Shown here: positions 25,163 to 37,454 of the stretch, piece after piece
How the letters are laid out: every line of letters starts with the position of its first letter
Numbering within the stretch: the first letter of the stretch is position 1
Origin: Saccoglossus kowalevskii
Lineage: Eukaryota > Hemichordata > Enteropneusta > Harrimaniidae
Assembly (NCBI RefSeq): GCF_000003605.2
Contig: NW_003108585.1
Span: 76,509 to 135,447 of the forward strand
DNA length: 58,939 bases
Direction of reading: 5' to 3'
The notes under the pieces: model-generated
What the model was told of the DNA's origin: nothing
What the model saw: the letters and a program-made list of their open reading frames with translations, nothing else
Database searches by the model: none
Made by a program: the position numbers and the translations under genes

Positions 25163-25901
25163 CTCGGCGCTGGCACCAATTCACGTACACCTTCCTGCTT
25201 TGTGAACATAATAATTAAAGATGACGAACTTCAGTATATATAACAGCATAAAGTTACATAAAGAGAACGAATTTCATTTTATTTTTCTATTTGTATGTCA
25301 TTTCTTTGAATTCTTACGCCAGTTGTACATCCGTCCCATTGAGAAGTTCATATCTCGCTTTGCATTGAAGCAAACAAGTTTTGTATCAAGCTAATTTGTG
25401 TGTTCGTTCTTTTTTTGTAAAAGTCTCAATCTGGGCCAAGACCTGTAAAATGGTAAAGATAAAAAAAATTGTGAAGATGTATTTTAAAGATATCAAATGA
25501 CATAACAAGTACGCTAAACTAAAAAAATCAAATATTTATTGTTGGCCGGTACTTTTACATAATACAATATGTAACAATACAAAGTCCCTTTAACACTTTA
25601 CGAGTATAAAACATTGTTTAAATTCTTGTTCGATTAAAGTTGCATCAATATTTCTAAATGTGTTGTATCCTTTTCAGTGAGGAGTTCGGGCCATCTGTCG
25701 TTGTCCACTGATATGTAGCCACTGAGGGCGCGTGTGTGGGACGCAGAACAAGCGCACCGGTGTTCCTAAATATATGCATATTCATGTGTTCTCACTAGGA
25801 AGGTCGGTACTTGCGCACCTTTTCTGTTCAAATAACGTCGTTAAAACGGAAGTTGTTCTGTTAAAGTACAGGGGAAGTACGGTGTGGGTTCGAGTAGTAC
25901 A
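25163..25901. other. Upstream region of the dispanin gene
   Basis: No coding sequence was recognised. The part from about 25680 is richer in CpG and probably holds the promoter and 5'UTR. No TATA box is evident. Confidence 0.4.
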
Positions 25902-28869
25902 ATGTCGGAAAAAGGTGAGTCGAATAAGTAAAGCCGTTTTTTATCATTAATGTGGGTAAACCTGCAATTGAGACAACGGGAGAGGATCATACATGAGCGG
26001 AGATGGAATAGTACTGTTAACTGTGAATCTTATTAATCGTGTAATATGTGCAAGACTCCGCTGTGTTTATCGAGGTTACGACTGGTTTGAATAGCGACAC
26101 GTACGCATATGTCTAATTCCGTAATTCTGCAAGTCCATTCTTAGACTATCCCAGTGACATATACACCCTATACTACAATGATGGACATCCAACCAACAAA
26201 ATACGTCATTTTTATTCAATTGATTTCATTGTTAAATTAACGCAAATTGATCAAATAATAATTTAACGAAAATGGTTATTATATTTAATATAAAAAAACG
26301 CAAATGCTATGCGAAATATATATAACAATATGTTGTTGTCTCTTTGCAGAAAATTTAGTTCCACCACCATACAACGGTTATAAATCATCGTCATCCGCCG
26401 AGGACGACTGCGTGGTTAGTAAAATACTGTTTGGAAGTTTGTGTTACTGTTTTACATTATAATGCACTGGGAAACAACGGACTACTGTATTCGCCTCGCA
26501 CTAAACTAGTTTGTATTTACATGGCGTTTATGTGTGCGTGACCCATTAAACCCAATCTCCATTCATTGTCTAGGACAGTAACAAGGGACGCTTTGTTCGT
26601 CTTACACGAGCCTCACTCACTCACCGCACTGCTATGGGAAATGTAAAACGAGTCTGGACATATGTGTGTAAAAATATAGAACAGTCAAATGAACATTATT
26701 GTGTGTATGACATTAAATAAAATTATCACAAAGTTTGATTTGATCAAAAATATAACTCAGTGATTCTGTATCGTTTTAATACACTATGATAATCATGTTG
26801 AATTCCAAACGACGACGCAAATCTCCCGACATTCTAAACGTCTGGGACCTTCACCGGCTTGACCATTGACCTGTATCAATTAGATTGCCCAACATTCACT
26901 TCAACGGAAGTATGTTTTAAACTTAAAAACTTTTAACGAAAATTCTTACTGGCTACTTGAAACAAAAATACAAGTGTATGTCATATTTTGAATCACGTGA
27001 TTGACGTGTTCATTTGACACTGCTCGAGATCTGGAAATTTCCTGTACTTTATTACTAGTATATATATGATAACTTGAAATCGTACACTTGTGTACTTAAC
27101 TCTTGCTGACCCGGGGTATAAACAACATCTACCTTAATTTACCACGTTTTTATTGGCTTAATATTTTGAGAGCGGCGTAGATTCGAAAAAAAAAAACTTG
27201 AGAAAAACTAGCGCACAAGAGTAGCCGTACTTGTGCAGAACTGTGTCTTGGGAAAACAATATTTTGATAGAGAGAACAAAATACAACGTTATCCAGTAAA
27301 TACATTTTCTTAAACTGAGAATAGACAATCGATAATTTGTTGTTTTACGGTGTTTCTACCATCACTTGAGTCATCACCATCCCTGCCCACCTTACTACGG
27401 CACAATTACTAGTAGTTTTGATTCACTCAACCAAGCTTCCGGTGACGCAATATGGACGATCGTGCATGCTGATGATCGTGCTGGATTATTTTTTTATAAT
27501 TGTAAACTTTAATTTGTCCTTAATGTAAAACACAAATGGTCAGTTATTGTGCGTACCAAAATTACCACTGCGCATGCGTATTAGAAAACATGCGTATTAG
27601 AAGTCGCAATCTAATGTCAGTATTTATCAACATACAGAATCATAATTGACACGTGGGCCTCCATGATGATGCTAACTTAACATATATCTACTCCACATAC
27701 AGGTGACACAGCTAGGATCATGTTCCCTACAACCACATTCCGTACAAGTTACATTAAAGCCACGACCACCTTTAACGAATCCTCCACCGGATTACCTCTA
27801 CTTTGCTGTGGCTGTCACGCTATGCTGTTTCTGGCCGACGGGACTTGTCGCTATATTCAGATCAATGGACGTAAGTCAACTTGCAGTAGTACATTTTAAA
27901 AATTTTTACTGAATCGAGGGAATGTGCTTTTGACAAAATTGGGCGCCGAAGCTGAGGTATTTTTGTGAAATAATGCATTAACACGAATTCCTTATAGAAA
28001 TTGTACTGAATTTTTTATCAGGTATTCTCCAAAACAATGTTTCGAACTGCTGCTTTCAATTTTGAAACAACAAAATGTTAGAAAAAAGAAAACGCGTATA
28101 ATTGCGTTCGAGTTTTTTTGTTGTTGCTCATTTAAGTGTATTACATAACACAGATCGCGTTTATGAGAAGCTTGATGTCCGACGTTCCATATATATATAT
28201 ATATATTCCGTCGGGTCTTTTTGCAGCCATATAATTATGCAAACAATGAACCACCTATTTATGTGTACCATGCAAGGCTCAGTTACAATGAGAGATATTT
28301 TCAAGGACACTATACTACCCATTCAGAGCAAAAAAACAAAACAAAAAAACAGTGTAAATCTTGTCTAAGTAGGACACTCACATATACCGGTATTTTGTGT
28401 ATGCGTATATTCTTTCTCATGTAGTATTCTTTCAAAATCCTTAACCGATTTAAAGCAAAATTGCAAAAAATTACACTTTTGTATACAAAAAGTAAAATAT
28501 TTAAAAAAAATCGTCCAGACTTGCGCAAAATTAGCAAAAACATAACCAGTTTGTATTTATGATACTGGACCATTGCATTGTGATACTATGCAATAAGAAA
28601 TTGGATGTAATATGTAATCGATCATCATAAAAAAAAACGCCCCTGGCCCGCAGCATGCATAGTGGATATGTATATACCTTTACAACACAATCGTATTAAA
28701 TAACATTTTATCTTTTTTCCAGGTTCGAAAGTCGGCAACACGTGGTGATTCTTACTCGGCAGTTGAAGCATCTCATTCAGCTAAACAGTTGTCATGGATA
28801 TCGCTTGGTATTGGAGTATCTATTATATTCACTGCTACATTATTGTACGTACTTTCCAAAAGAGCTTAA
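25902..28869 (+). CDS. Dispanin / CD225-domain small membrane protein
   Basis: Four exons: 25902-25914, 26350-26414, 27703-27870 and 28723-28869 (TAA), giving 130 aa; all junctions are GT-AG and in phase. The C-terminal half is a CD225 (dispanin) domain: PPPDYLYFAVAVTLCCFWP, then VRKSATRGDSYSAVEASHSA, then a second membrane helix. This family includes IFITM, PRRT2, TMEM233 and SYNDIG1; members have one re-entrant or membrane helix followed by a transmembrane helix and act in vesicle fusion, synapses or antiviral restriction. The N-terminus is short and proline/serine-rich, with PPPY at residues 9-12, a possible WW-domain (NEDD4-type) binding site. I cannot say which vertebrate dispanin it matches; a broad dispanin call is safer than IFITM. 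The first exon carries only 13 coding bases. ATTAAA at 28892-28897 is a likely poly(A) signal. Confidence 0.9.
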
Positions 28870-29109
28870 ACAGACATATACCTGCCATGATATTAAATGA
28901 AGACTGAGTTAATAATTATGTAGGTATCCCATGGTTACTGTACGATAGGCGTAACGAACGTTTACCTGCGTATATGCAAATAGGATCGAAGCAAAAGAAC
29001 GAACTTATCAAAACCAAAGGAACTGATAACTAGCGCCCTTTAGTGTTGAAGCACTTCCACATTTTAAAGTTCGTTTAAGGTAGAAGTCTAATCATAAATT
29101 AAATAACCC

Positions 29110-29400
29110 AGAATTTATTCATTTTGCAACAAACTGTACTCGAAGGCAATATAGGGATGTTGACTTCAAAAAAATTAGGGGTCACCAGCCTTATTTTCGA
29201 GATATTGATGGTTTTATTTTAGTGGAAAGTCGCCATTTTGGCACAATCATAATGCTTTTACCACAGGTTCCTATGGCAGAGATATTATGCAATATCTCAA
29301 AATCTAGCCTGGTGACATAGGCTGAAAAAAATCATATATTGTTGATGAAGGAGTACTTTTTGTTGTTCTGAATTATTTTAAAAATCTGGGTTTTAAAAAG
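29110..29400. repeat. Dispersed repeat, copy 1 (second copy at 39400-39630)
   Basis: The shared words in order are TTCATTTTGCAA, GTCACCAGCCT, TTGCCATTTTG or CGCCATTTTGG, CTTTTACCA, CCYATGGCAGAGATATTA, GACATAGGCTGAAA and TTCTRAATTATTYT. The two copies lie in the same orientation. No ends were defined. Confidence 0.75.
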
Positions 29401-29631
29401 TGTCAAAAAATGCAATTTTTCTTTAACATTGTGTTCTATAGAATTGTTCTAAAAATAGCGATTTTCAAGAAATATTAGAACACGTTTCTCAAAAAACTTT
29501 ACTGTAACACACAAAATAATGCTATTTCATTGTACCGTGGGACATTAGCTTCATGATTGTACATAATAAACTAATGAACATTGTCATGCGATTTATGACC
29601 AATTTTGTCAAAAATTATGACAAGGCTTCTG

Positions 29632-29760
29632 TAGTGAGTAGTCGTCGTGCCGCGTTCTGTTCAATATGGGACTCATAGCGACGTATACAACACGTGTAAA
29701 ATACGTTGTTTATTTACATGAAATTCGAACACACGCTTCGCGACGATCACCGCGCTTTAA
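29632..29760 (+). mobile_element. MITE, GGCGGTGGTCGTCG family, short form
   Basis: This is about 129 bp and nearly identical in its interior to 49081-49213, sharing ATGGGACTCATAGCGACGTA and TTTATTTACATGAAATTCGA. It ends CGCGACGATCACCGCGCTTT. The short form lacks the long interior of the 24868 type. Confidence 0.85.
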
Positions 29761-30603
29761 ATCAAAAACTGTTTTAGTGTGGAGACGTTCTTCGTCTAGA
29801 TTAAAGTGAAATGTCTCAAAAACATCATTGATGAATGACTACGAAACAAAAAGATATTGACGCTTCGAACGACCTGCGTCGGAGGAGTGTCTCATCTTTA
29901 GAGGGCAATGGTTGGATGGATGAGAACGCGTAATTTTTTTGAAAGACAGTACAATATAAATTTATACAATACGAGTATAGTGTTTTCCAATTACAACAAA
30001 GCGTCTGATATTGCAAAACCTCAGTTAATTTGGTTTGTTAATTGTTCAACTTTTATTTGTTTCTTTTATAAAAAGTAAGAGAAAAACTACTAGAATGAAC
30101 CACATCATTTCTGTTGAAAAAAATCTCTTTTATTAATAAATAACAAAAAGTATACAACATTTTTTTTTCATAAAAATATATACTTATCGATGTAATAATG
30201 TTTTTTTTCAATGCTGAGCAGGTGTAATCAAATATATTTTAATCCAGCATTATTTTAAATAAATAAATAGCATAGGTAATGTAAATAAATTGCATGTATA
30301 GCTGAACTTCACCAAATGTACAAATGCATAAATATTATCAGATATTATTAGAATGTTACATAGTAGATGCAAATCTTGTTTTTTGAAAATCTCAAATTGT
30401 GTAAATAACTTATCTTACAAATGTATAATGTATTATTAAACACTGACAACACTTACTGAACTCATGTCTTGTGTATGTTTATTGTGTGTCTATGATATTT
30501 TATTTATTTTTGTATACAAATATTTTAAATTCAAACTGAAAATTAATGATACAGGGGTACCTGTTAGCTTTTGTGTATTGGTGCCAGTGATAGAGCAATC
30601 AAT

Positions 30604-30816
30604 TACTGTAAAGTACTTTACATTCACTTGGAATTGATTATCACTGAAGGAACGAATTAGTGAAAATAACATCCAGTGGAAATACCTTTTTTTCCTTTAT
30701 TTTACATTCAATTCATCAAAAGTCAGCAAAAAAAAAATCATACAAAAAAACCAAACCTGCCTTTTAAGAGAAAATTAATTCGAGCTAAAATAAAGTATTT
30801 TATAGTGAATCATTCT
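30604..30816. mobile_element. MITE, TTTTCGC terminal-repeat family, diverged copy
   Basis: The left end TACTGTAAAGTACTTT and the right end AAAGTATTTTATAGTG are inverted. The interior ACATTCAATTCATCAAAAGT corresponds to CACATTAAACTCATCAAAAA of the better preserved copy at 53218-53430. Confidence 0.65.
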
Positions 30817-31275
30817 CTTAAAGATAACTGATACAGGTAACACATTTAAACATACTGGTATATGCAAGTATCATGGTTGTTACACAGTACACTTTGAATT
30901 CCCATGTAAACAACATGTACTATATACCCCATCATGGGAACCTCAAAATGAAGGAAATAGCATTTGAGAGGGTCTAGATTTCAACATTTTTAAGGGGGAG
31001 TATGCCCCCAGACCTCCTAGTAAGGTTGGACTTTCAGCGAGAGGTTCAGCCTCTGGCTATGTGTGACATCTGTAAGCTTTAATACGACGCAGGGACAGCA
31101 ATGAATAAACAATAACGTATATGAAGATAATTCCACACTAAGTCTGATAACATGGTGTACATGGTACTGATCGGCCAATGAGAATGTGGCATTTCAGTAA
31201 CAATTAATGCAAGGTGATATATTAACATATATAACAAAAATTCCACATTATGTAATGCCTTGATAAACAAACTCC

Positions 31276-34200
31276 TCATTTCCTTTGCGCTGCATCTATC
31301 AGCCAATTAAATGCTGGTACGATACCACTCATATTATCAATGACGACATCATGGACCTATGAACGGAAACAACAAAAAGAACTTCTGTTATTATCTACGG
31401 ATCACATGCATCAATAATTCAGTGTGTAAAAGTGTAAAAAAAAAAGAAAATTATAAATTAGTGCAGTATTAACTAAGTTTAAAGAGAGGTGGTTGCCGTG
31501 CAGTGCATGTTTGAATTTCATGCAAACAAACAATGCATTTACACACGTTGTATATGTCACTAAGAGTCCTATATCGAACAGCATGACCACCGCCCTTTAA
31601 TTATTTTGAATGTTAAGAAATTCAATTGCATGCATAAAATATTCCATCAATCATAAGTATTGTTCCAAGTGTTTTTTTTTGTGCACTGGCAGTTATACAC
31701 AGACAGATAGACAATATATAGCTCACCTGCCATGGCCCATTCAGCTGTTGTAACTGTAGTCCCTTAACCACTTGAATGCAAGGAATTCTGGGTGTTGTGA
31801 CTTCAGGGATGCAGGAAGCAACTAAGAGTGGTGCATTGTGGGTAAGCCCAGCTTCTTTCATCACTGCAAATAATTCAGATTTACCAACTTCGACTGTAAA
31901 ATAGAAAACATAAATCAATGATGAGATAAAAATAGAAAAAACAAATTATTTGAATAAAAACCTTTAAATACTGTACTTTTTCAAACCAAAATTTTATATC
32001 AACATTTCGTAGATATATTTTCCTTTCTAATTTGAAAATTAGTGTTGAATATGTCGTTGCCATCTTTATCTGATCGGTTTCATATGCTGTACTGCAGTCT
32101 GTGATTACATCTAATCTATTTTTAGTAACATCTTCTAATCGTAACAGACACTATTACAGTCAAGTTTGTGATATTCTATTAAGGTAAAAATATTCCCTGA
32201 AATGTACATGAATCCAAGGGGTTTGGAACTATTGTAGTAACTTGTTCTTAGACACACACGCATAGATTCCAAGGCAGTGCTCTCCCCAAAATGTAAAATT
32301 TACATACTAATTTACTACTAAACACCTACAAAGCACTGAATGACATGTCACCTTGTTATATATCAGACTTAATTCACTTCAGATCTTCACCTCAGGAACT
32401 TAGTTCAACGAATAAGGAACTCTTACATGAACCAAGATACAAATCAGAATCATTCGGCAAACGTTCGTGCTGCACCACGGCTTTGGAACACATTACCACT
32501 TGAACTACACAACTCACCAACATTAAACAGTTTCAAGACTCAACTTAAGACTCATCTTTTTAGGAAAGCTTTTAACAACTAGTCATCTCTATGCACAGCG
32601 CCATTGAACATTACCTTGTTTTGGATACTGGCGCTTTATAAATTATTATTATTATTATTAATTTGCATAACATTTGTATGTTATTTGCATAATTATTGTA
32701 CTCATTTATGCACACAATTATTCACTTAATTCACTAATTGCATCAAGTACACATGCAATGGCATAGTAGAAATACTCCACAGAGCCAGCCACGATGATGA
32801 TTGATGATGTCAGAATAGTGTGGATGTAAAAAAAATATACTGTAATTATATGGCTTTGTATCCTGGGGAGAACACTGCAAAGCTACAGACTATGAAGTGA
32901 AGAATATTTTTCTTATACGTACTGAAGTTACTGTCAGCAGTAGATTCCACAATAAATATAAATCCGTCCACAGATCTACAGAGATCTTTGAGTACATCTT
33001 GAAGTTCATATTCGGGTATGTTATCATTTATACCATCAGGATGGTGTCTGGCAGCGACAAGAAGTCGGTTTCTCTGTGCTCGATTCTGCATGTTTCCATT
33101 TTCTCTTTCACTCCTACAATGAAAGCATAAAATTTGAATTATTTCACAACGTCCGGTGCAATTTACAAATCATTTGTATGACTGAACGTGTTGTACGGTA
33201 AATACTGTTTGTCAAGTTTTATGTTACTGTGAGATTTTTGATGAGTTGAATGTAAAATATAGGAAAAGAGGTATATTTACTGGATTTTAAATTCACTGAA
33301 TCGTGCCTTCAGCGAAAATAGCGAAAATTAATTCCAAGCGAAAATAAAGTATTTTACAGTATATACTTCCCCTTATAGAAATTCACGTGTTACAATAATG
33401 TAAAGTAGCAATGATTGTAATAAACTGGAAATGTACAAGACATGAGAAACCAACATACCAAGCAGTAAGAATATTGACAATGATTTCATTACATCATGTA
33501 CCGTACTGGACTGCGTTAGCGCCCATGCCCAGGTAAACGCCCACCCCCTATTTTTGCGAAATTTTTATTTTCGGGGTCACATTCGGCAAGTTGCCCACCC
33601 CTTCAAAATGCAACTAATTTAAAACTTGGTCTTGTGTAACGAATCTTGGTATGATATTTATATGATACAGCGTGGATATCGTCCACTGTGAATATTTTGT
33701 GAATGCGTAGACCACGTTAACCGTGTGTAAACTACGCTTTGACAATGACCTGTTAATACAAGTAAAATGCGGTAAATATTCATGCTATATTAAGTTTACC
33801 TCTCAAAAATGAATAGTTACCAGTTATTTGGAAAAACCATGTCATTTATTTTGCTGAAATAAATTCCATCGTACTTCAACATTGAAAATTCACTTCCGCA
33901 TTGTTTGGTATATTACAGAGGCATATTCACATCACATGTAGACGTAGTTTTTACCTGTTTATTTTGGCTATCTGTGGCAATGTGTTAGGTGTTTTAGAAA
34001 AAAAAATATTATTTAAGACATTAACATAATATAATTAATCATCTTACTTTGTTGCAGAATACAGAGTAATAAGTTTCATTTCTTTCATCGAGTCTTTGAC
34101 AAGCACATCAAAACCAGAACCAACTCCTGCAACAAATAGTACGGTAACACATTGTTCATTCACAAACTCTTGTTGTCACGTGGTAGACCCAATTGTTGTC

Positions 34201-37156
34201 AGTTTCTATGATAATGCTGCTTTTAATTATATTACTAAGCAATACTTAATTACTTTGTGGTGGTCATAGCGACCATATGCACTGTGAAACTATTTAATTT
34301 TCGCTACTAGATATTTTTGATGTTTTTACGACAATGATGAAGCCTAAATTTCACAAAAGTCGTTAACAATACGTGTCATAGGACTCAGGAGAAATTTTCA
34401 CTCTTAAACAAATTTTACGGTTTCACTGACTAGCGAAAATCGCAAAAATTTGTTGCTTGAAAAAAAATGTAAGCGGTTTAAAATAATCAGTTATAATACA
34501 TGGTTTATGCATGGCTCGCATGGGATTTTCATTAATTGAAGAAACGTTAAATAATAAACTACGGCTTAAAAAAGATATTCATGTTTCTGGTCACTGCTTG
34601 CATCATTTGAAACTTGCCGTTTTTATCCTCGTTATTTCGGCTATTTGTGAAGACTTTCAGCAGGCGATGTTTTGAAGCATTTGAAAAAAAAAATTAAAAA
34701 TAAATTCAGTTTCCATGGAAAATCATAAATTTAATTTTAAGGTGAATATAAATAGCCACCTAGTATAAGTGAATTGATTTTTGAGAACTAATTGAATAGA
34801 AACATTTATTTTTCACCTCAAGTTATTGAAGTGATGCTTGTGATCTGATCATAAACTGTGGTCCTCACATACCTGGAAACTCTCCTGGAAACATACCACA
34901 CACTTTAAACATGAGGCTGTTTCTGTTGTAAATCACCTTCTTAGTGATGCCTCTCACATTAGTTTCAAGTCCCGGCCCAAACATTACTATCTTAGGTGGT
35001 TTCTTCGGCAGTAATGACCGAAGTAGACTAGACAGATGAAAGTTTGGTAATTCCACGTTGATATTAGGATGACATCTAACATATCTACGAAAGATATTTG
35101 TATGGTTAGATATTTATAGATAAAACATACAAAATGAGGTTATTACAAGGTAAACAAGGTACGGTATATGAATGATGAAAACCAATGTATACATACGTTG
35201 CGATATCCATAAAATAACCTTCATATTAAACATGTATGATGACCAAAACTTGGCAAGATGATGACAATCTTTTTTATCATTATGCCTGATAGAATTGCAT
35301 TTCCTTGAACAGTACATGTAGATTGTAGATATCGCAAATTCTAGCACATGTCTTATAGATCTATCATTTGTTTGATGAATCAATGAAATCCTCTCATATG
35401 CATGTACACTAGCACGTACAGTAACACTCACTGTGAATACTGTTGTGTGTCCGCAAATACAAGTATCCAACAATAGTATTGAAAACATATTGCATCTTTA
35501 ATGAGTAGCACTACACACATGCGGTACAAAACGATCGTTGAAAAAAACAGTACAATATAAATTGATACGAGTATAGTGCCTTCCAATTACAACCAAGTGT
35601 CTGATATTGTAAAACCTCAGTTAATTTGAATAGCACACCACCATGGCCAGGTTCATAGCAGTGTGAACTACACACATACAAAACAACCGTTTAGAAAGAC
35701 AGTACAAAATGTTCAATAATAAATGAGACTCATTGGTATAAGTTCATAGACAAAAAATTACATTAATTAATGGTACTAAGGTTACATAAGGAAATTGGTT
35801 GAAGTATGAGAAAATGTTGCCTTTTTGGGTAAACAATTGCATTTTGACATGCGACTGCTATTTAGAATTTCGGGAGAAATATGATTTGATATATTGCAGT
35901 GAAGTTGAAAAATAAAGACATATTTTTACATGTATATACGTACATTTGTTTAAATGTAAGGTCAGAGTTGACTTCTGTATAAGTGATTGGATTTGAGCGG
36001 TTTCCTATTATACTCCATTTCACCATATCTCGTTCAAGAAATGATTTCCATAGCAACTCGTCTTCTGATAATGCATGCCAATATTTGCACGTCGTTGATA
36101 ATCGGACTAAATCATGCGAACTCAAGAGAGAAAATATGTATAGTTGTATATAGACCTGCAGAAATAATAATAATAGGTAGAAATATTAATGTTGAGTACA
36201 GATGTTGAATCAGTATGTGGTGATGTGAGAAATATGTAGACCAGTCTACTTATTATGAGAATGCTTGTGGAATGGAGGCTTAGATTCAACTGTGAGCCTT
36301 TCTTGCATAAGGAAGTTATTGTAGTAATTCCTTGAAAAATTACTGGAAATGAGGAAAAGTCTAAACATAGATTATAATACAGTATTAAAGGGTGGTAGTC
36401 ATGACGCCACGCATGCGCGAGATATATGGGTCTCATATAAACAAAGATAGTGACTTTGACTGTAGCACAGATCCACAAGTACAATATGAGACGTTACCAC
36501 GCTTTAATTAGGTATTTTTTAGGTGATTGGAATGTATGGAAAGAGTCACCGGTGGTAATTAGTGCAAGTCGCGCCCAGGTCAAACCTCGTACTTCCATTA
36601 GAACAGCGCATTAGACTGGGGGAAAATCAATGTTATCAACATAATTGTCGCACATGCGCAACGCGACGACCACCGCCCTTTAAACTAAATATCATCGTCT
36701 ACATTTGGACATTTTGTTACGTCAAAGACGTTACAGAAATGAATAAAACAAAACAATTAAACTGTTGAAATGTTACATTTTCAGTAGTTTCGTTGTAAAT
36801 TGAATCTGCCGTTTGACCCCTGGAAAAGCATCCCGAACATGGTATCAGAGTCAACTTTTGAAAAAATGTTGCACCCCTGTGCCAATATACAATCGTGAAT
36901 CCTCACTCACCGGAATATGTTGAAATCCGGCTGTGCCATCACCATCGTCAGCGATTTGGAGGGCTTCACAGTCAATGCACCTCACAATATCTTCAAATTC
37001 ACTTGATGCATTTTTCGACGTTGTCATCGAGTTGTACAAGTACTGAATGTAGTTCCAGGAAGAACTTACAGCCGAAGCGAAATCAAAAGAACCGCCTGAC
37101 TGATCTCTCTTTTCCAGAGCAGTCTTGATATTATCGATGTTTAGCTCGCCAACCAT
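31276..37156 (-). CDS. FBXO4: F-box only protein 4
   Basis: Seven exons on the minus strand: 37156-36911, 36155-35944, 35084-34873, 34126-34048, 33113-32923, 31893-31727 and 31356-31276 (TGA), giving 395 aa; human FBXO4 has 387. Phases all agree. The F-box spans the exon 1-2 junction (QLYIFSLLSSHDLVRLSTTC, then WHALSEDELLWKSFLERDM). The following part matches the GTPase-like substrate-binding domain: PPKIVMFGPGLE, VKDSMKEMKLITLYSATK, SVDGFIFIVEST, PLLVASCIPEV, RIPCIQVVKGLQL, FNWLIDAAQ. In vertebrates FBXO4 is the substrate adaptor of an SCF ubiquitin ligase acting on TRF1 and, reportedly, cyclin D1. The N-terminal 80 residues are not conserved. The start ATG is the first in the exon and lies 298 bp from the RPL37 start, so the two share a promoter. 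Confidence 0.93.
31478..31600. mobile_element. MITE, GGCGGTGGTCGTCG family, short form, in FBXO4 intron 6
   Basis: It starts TTTAAAGAGAGGTGGTTGCC and ends GCATGACCACCGCCCTTTAA. The interior TGTTTGAATTTCATGCAAAC is related, in reverse, to the interior of 29632-29760. It lies between FBXO4 exons 7 and 6. Confidence 0.75.
32320..32665 (+). mobile_element. Decayed LINE (CR1/L2-like) 3' end, in FBXO4 intron 5
   Basis: The plus-strand frame shows the usual tail of CR1/L2 reverse transcriptase ORFs, ending in LNSFKTQLKTHLFRKAFNN and a stop at about 32582, preceded by PRLWNTLPLELHNSPT. A short 3'UTR follows, with GGCGCTTTATAAATTATT and an ATT microsatellite, typical of the family's 3' end. It is antisense to FBXO4. 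Confidence 0.85.
33194..33361. mobile_element. MITE, TTTTCGC terminal-repeat family
   Basis: The right end is AATTCCAAGCGAAAATAAAG followed by TATTTTACAGTA, matching 53218-53430. The left end is worn (TACGGTAAATACTG). It lies in FBXO4 intron 4, just beyond the acceptor of exon 5. Confidence 0.7.
33502..33640. mobile_element. Fragment of TA-flanked MITE (family of 51070-51496)
   Basis: It starts with CCGTACTGGACTGCGTTAGC, then GCCCATGCCCAGG and CAACTAATTT. This is the reverse complement of the right half of 51070-51496. The other terminal repeat is not present nearby, so it is a half element. Confidence 0.75.
36385..36683 (+). mobile_element. MITE, GGCGGTGGTCGTCG family, long form, in FBXO4 intron 1
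   Basis: This 299-bp element is bounded by TTAAAGGGTGGTAGTCATGA and ACGCGACGACCACCGCCCTT. The interior matches 24868-25162. It sits between FBXO4 exons 1 and 2. Confidence 0.85.
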
Positions 37157-37454
37157 TTTAGTTTGCACCAATTATGTGTTATGACTTCTTTACTCGACCA
37201 TCAACTGATTCGAAATAACAAGAAAAGCCCCTGCCGAACCATGTTATCGTGTCTTCCTCCAGCGTGGAGGTTCCAACGTGGACTTTCTATAATTAGAAAC
37301 ATGTTGTCATAACACACACTTCCGCATTGCTGTGACTCTCGCAAAGTAACGCGAGACTTTCGTTTTGACTTTCATGAAATATCGCGAGACTTTTGTATGA
37401 CCTCTTTGAATCGAGAACACGAACTGACCTCTTGATTTTCAAAGCTGGGACAAG
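37157..37454. promoter_or_regulatory. Divergent promoter of FBXO4 and RPL37
   Basis: The two start codons are 298 bp apart on opposite strands. The word CGCGAGACTTT occurs twice in the same orientation at 37350-37360 and 37383-37393, a part-match to the TCTCGCGAGA element known from divergent and ribosomal-protein promoters. A pyrimidine-rich tract, CCTCTTGATTTTC, lies just upstream of the RPL37 ATG and could supply the 5' terminal oligopyrimidine start expected for a ribosomal protein mRNA. No TATA box seen. Confidence 0.65.

Larger units (their letters stand above)
28870..31275. other. Intergenic DNA between the convergent dispanin and FBXO4 genes
   Basis: This holds both 3'UTRs and several repeats listed separately (29110-29400, 29632-29760, 30604-30816). 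TTTATT at 30499-30504, which is AATAAA on the minus strand, could be the FBXO4 poly(A) signal but lies 770 bp beyond the stop. No further gene seen. Confidence 0.5.
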
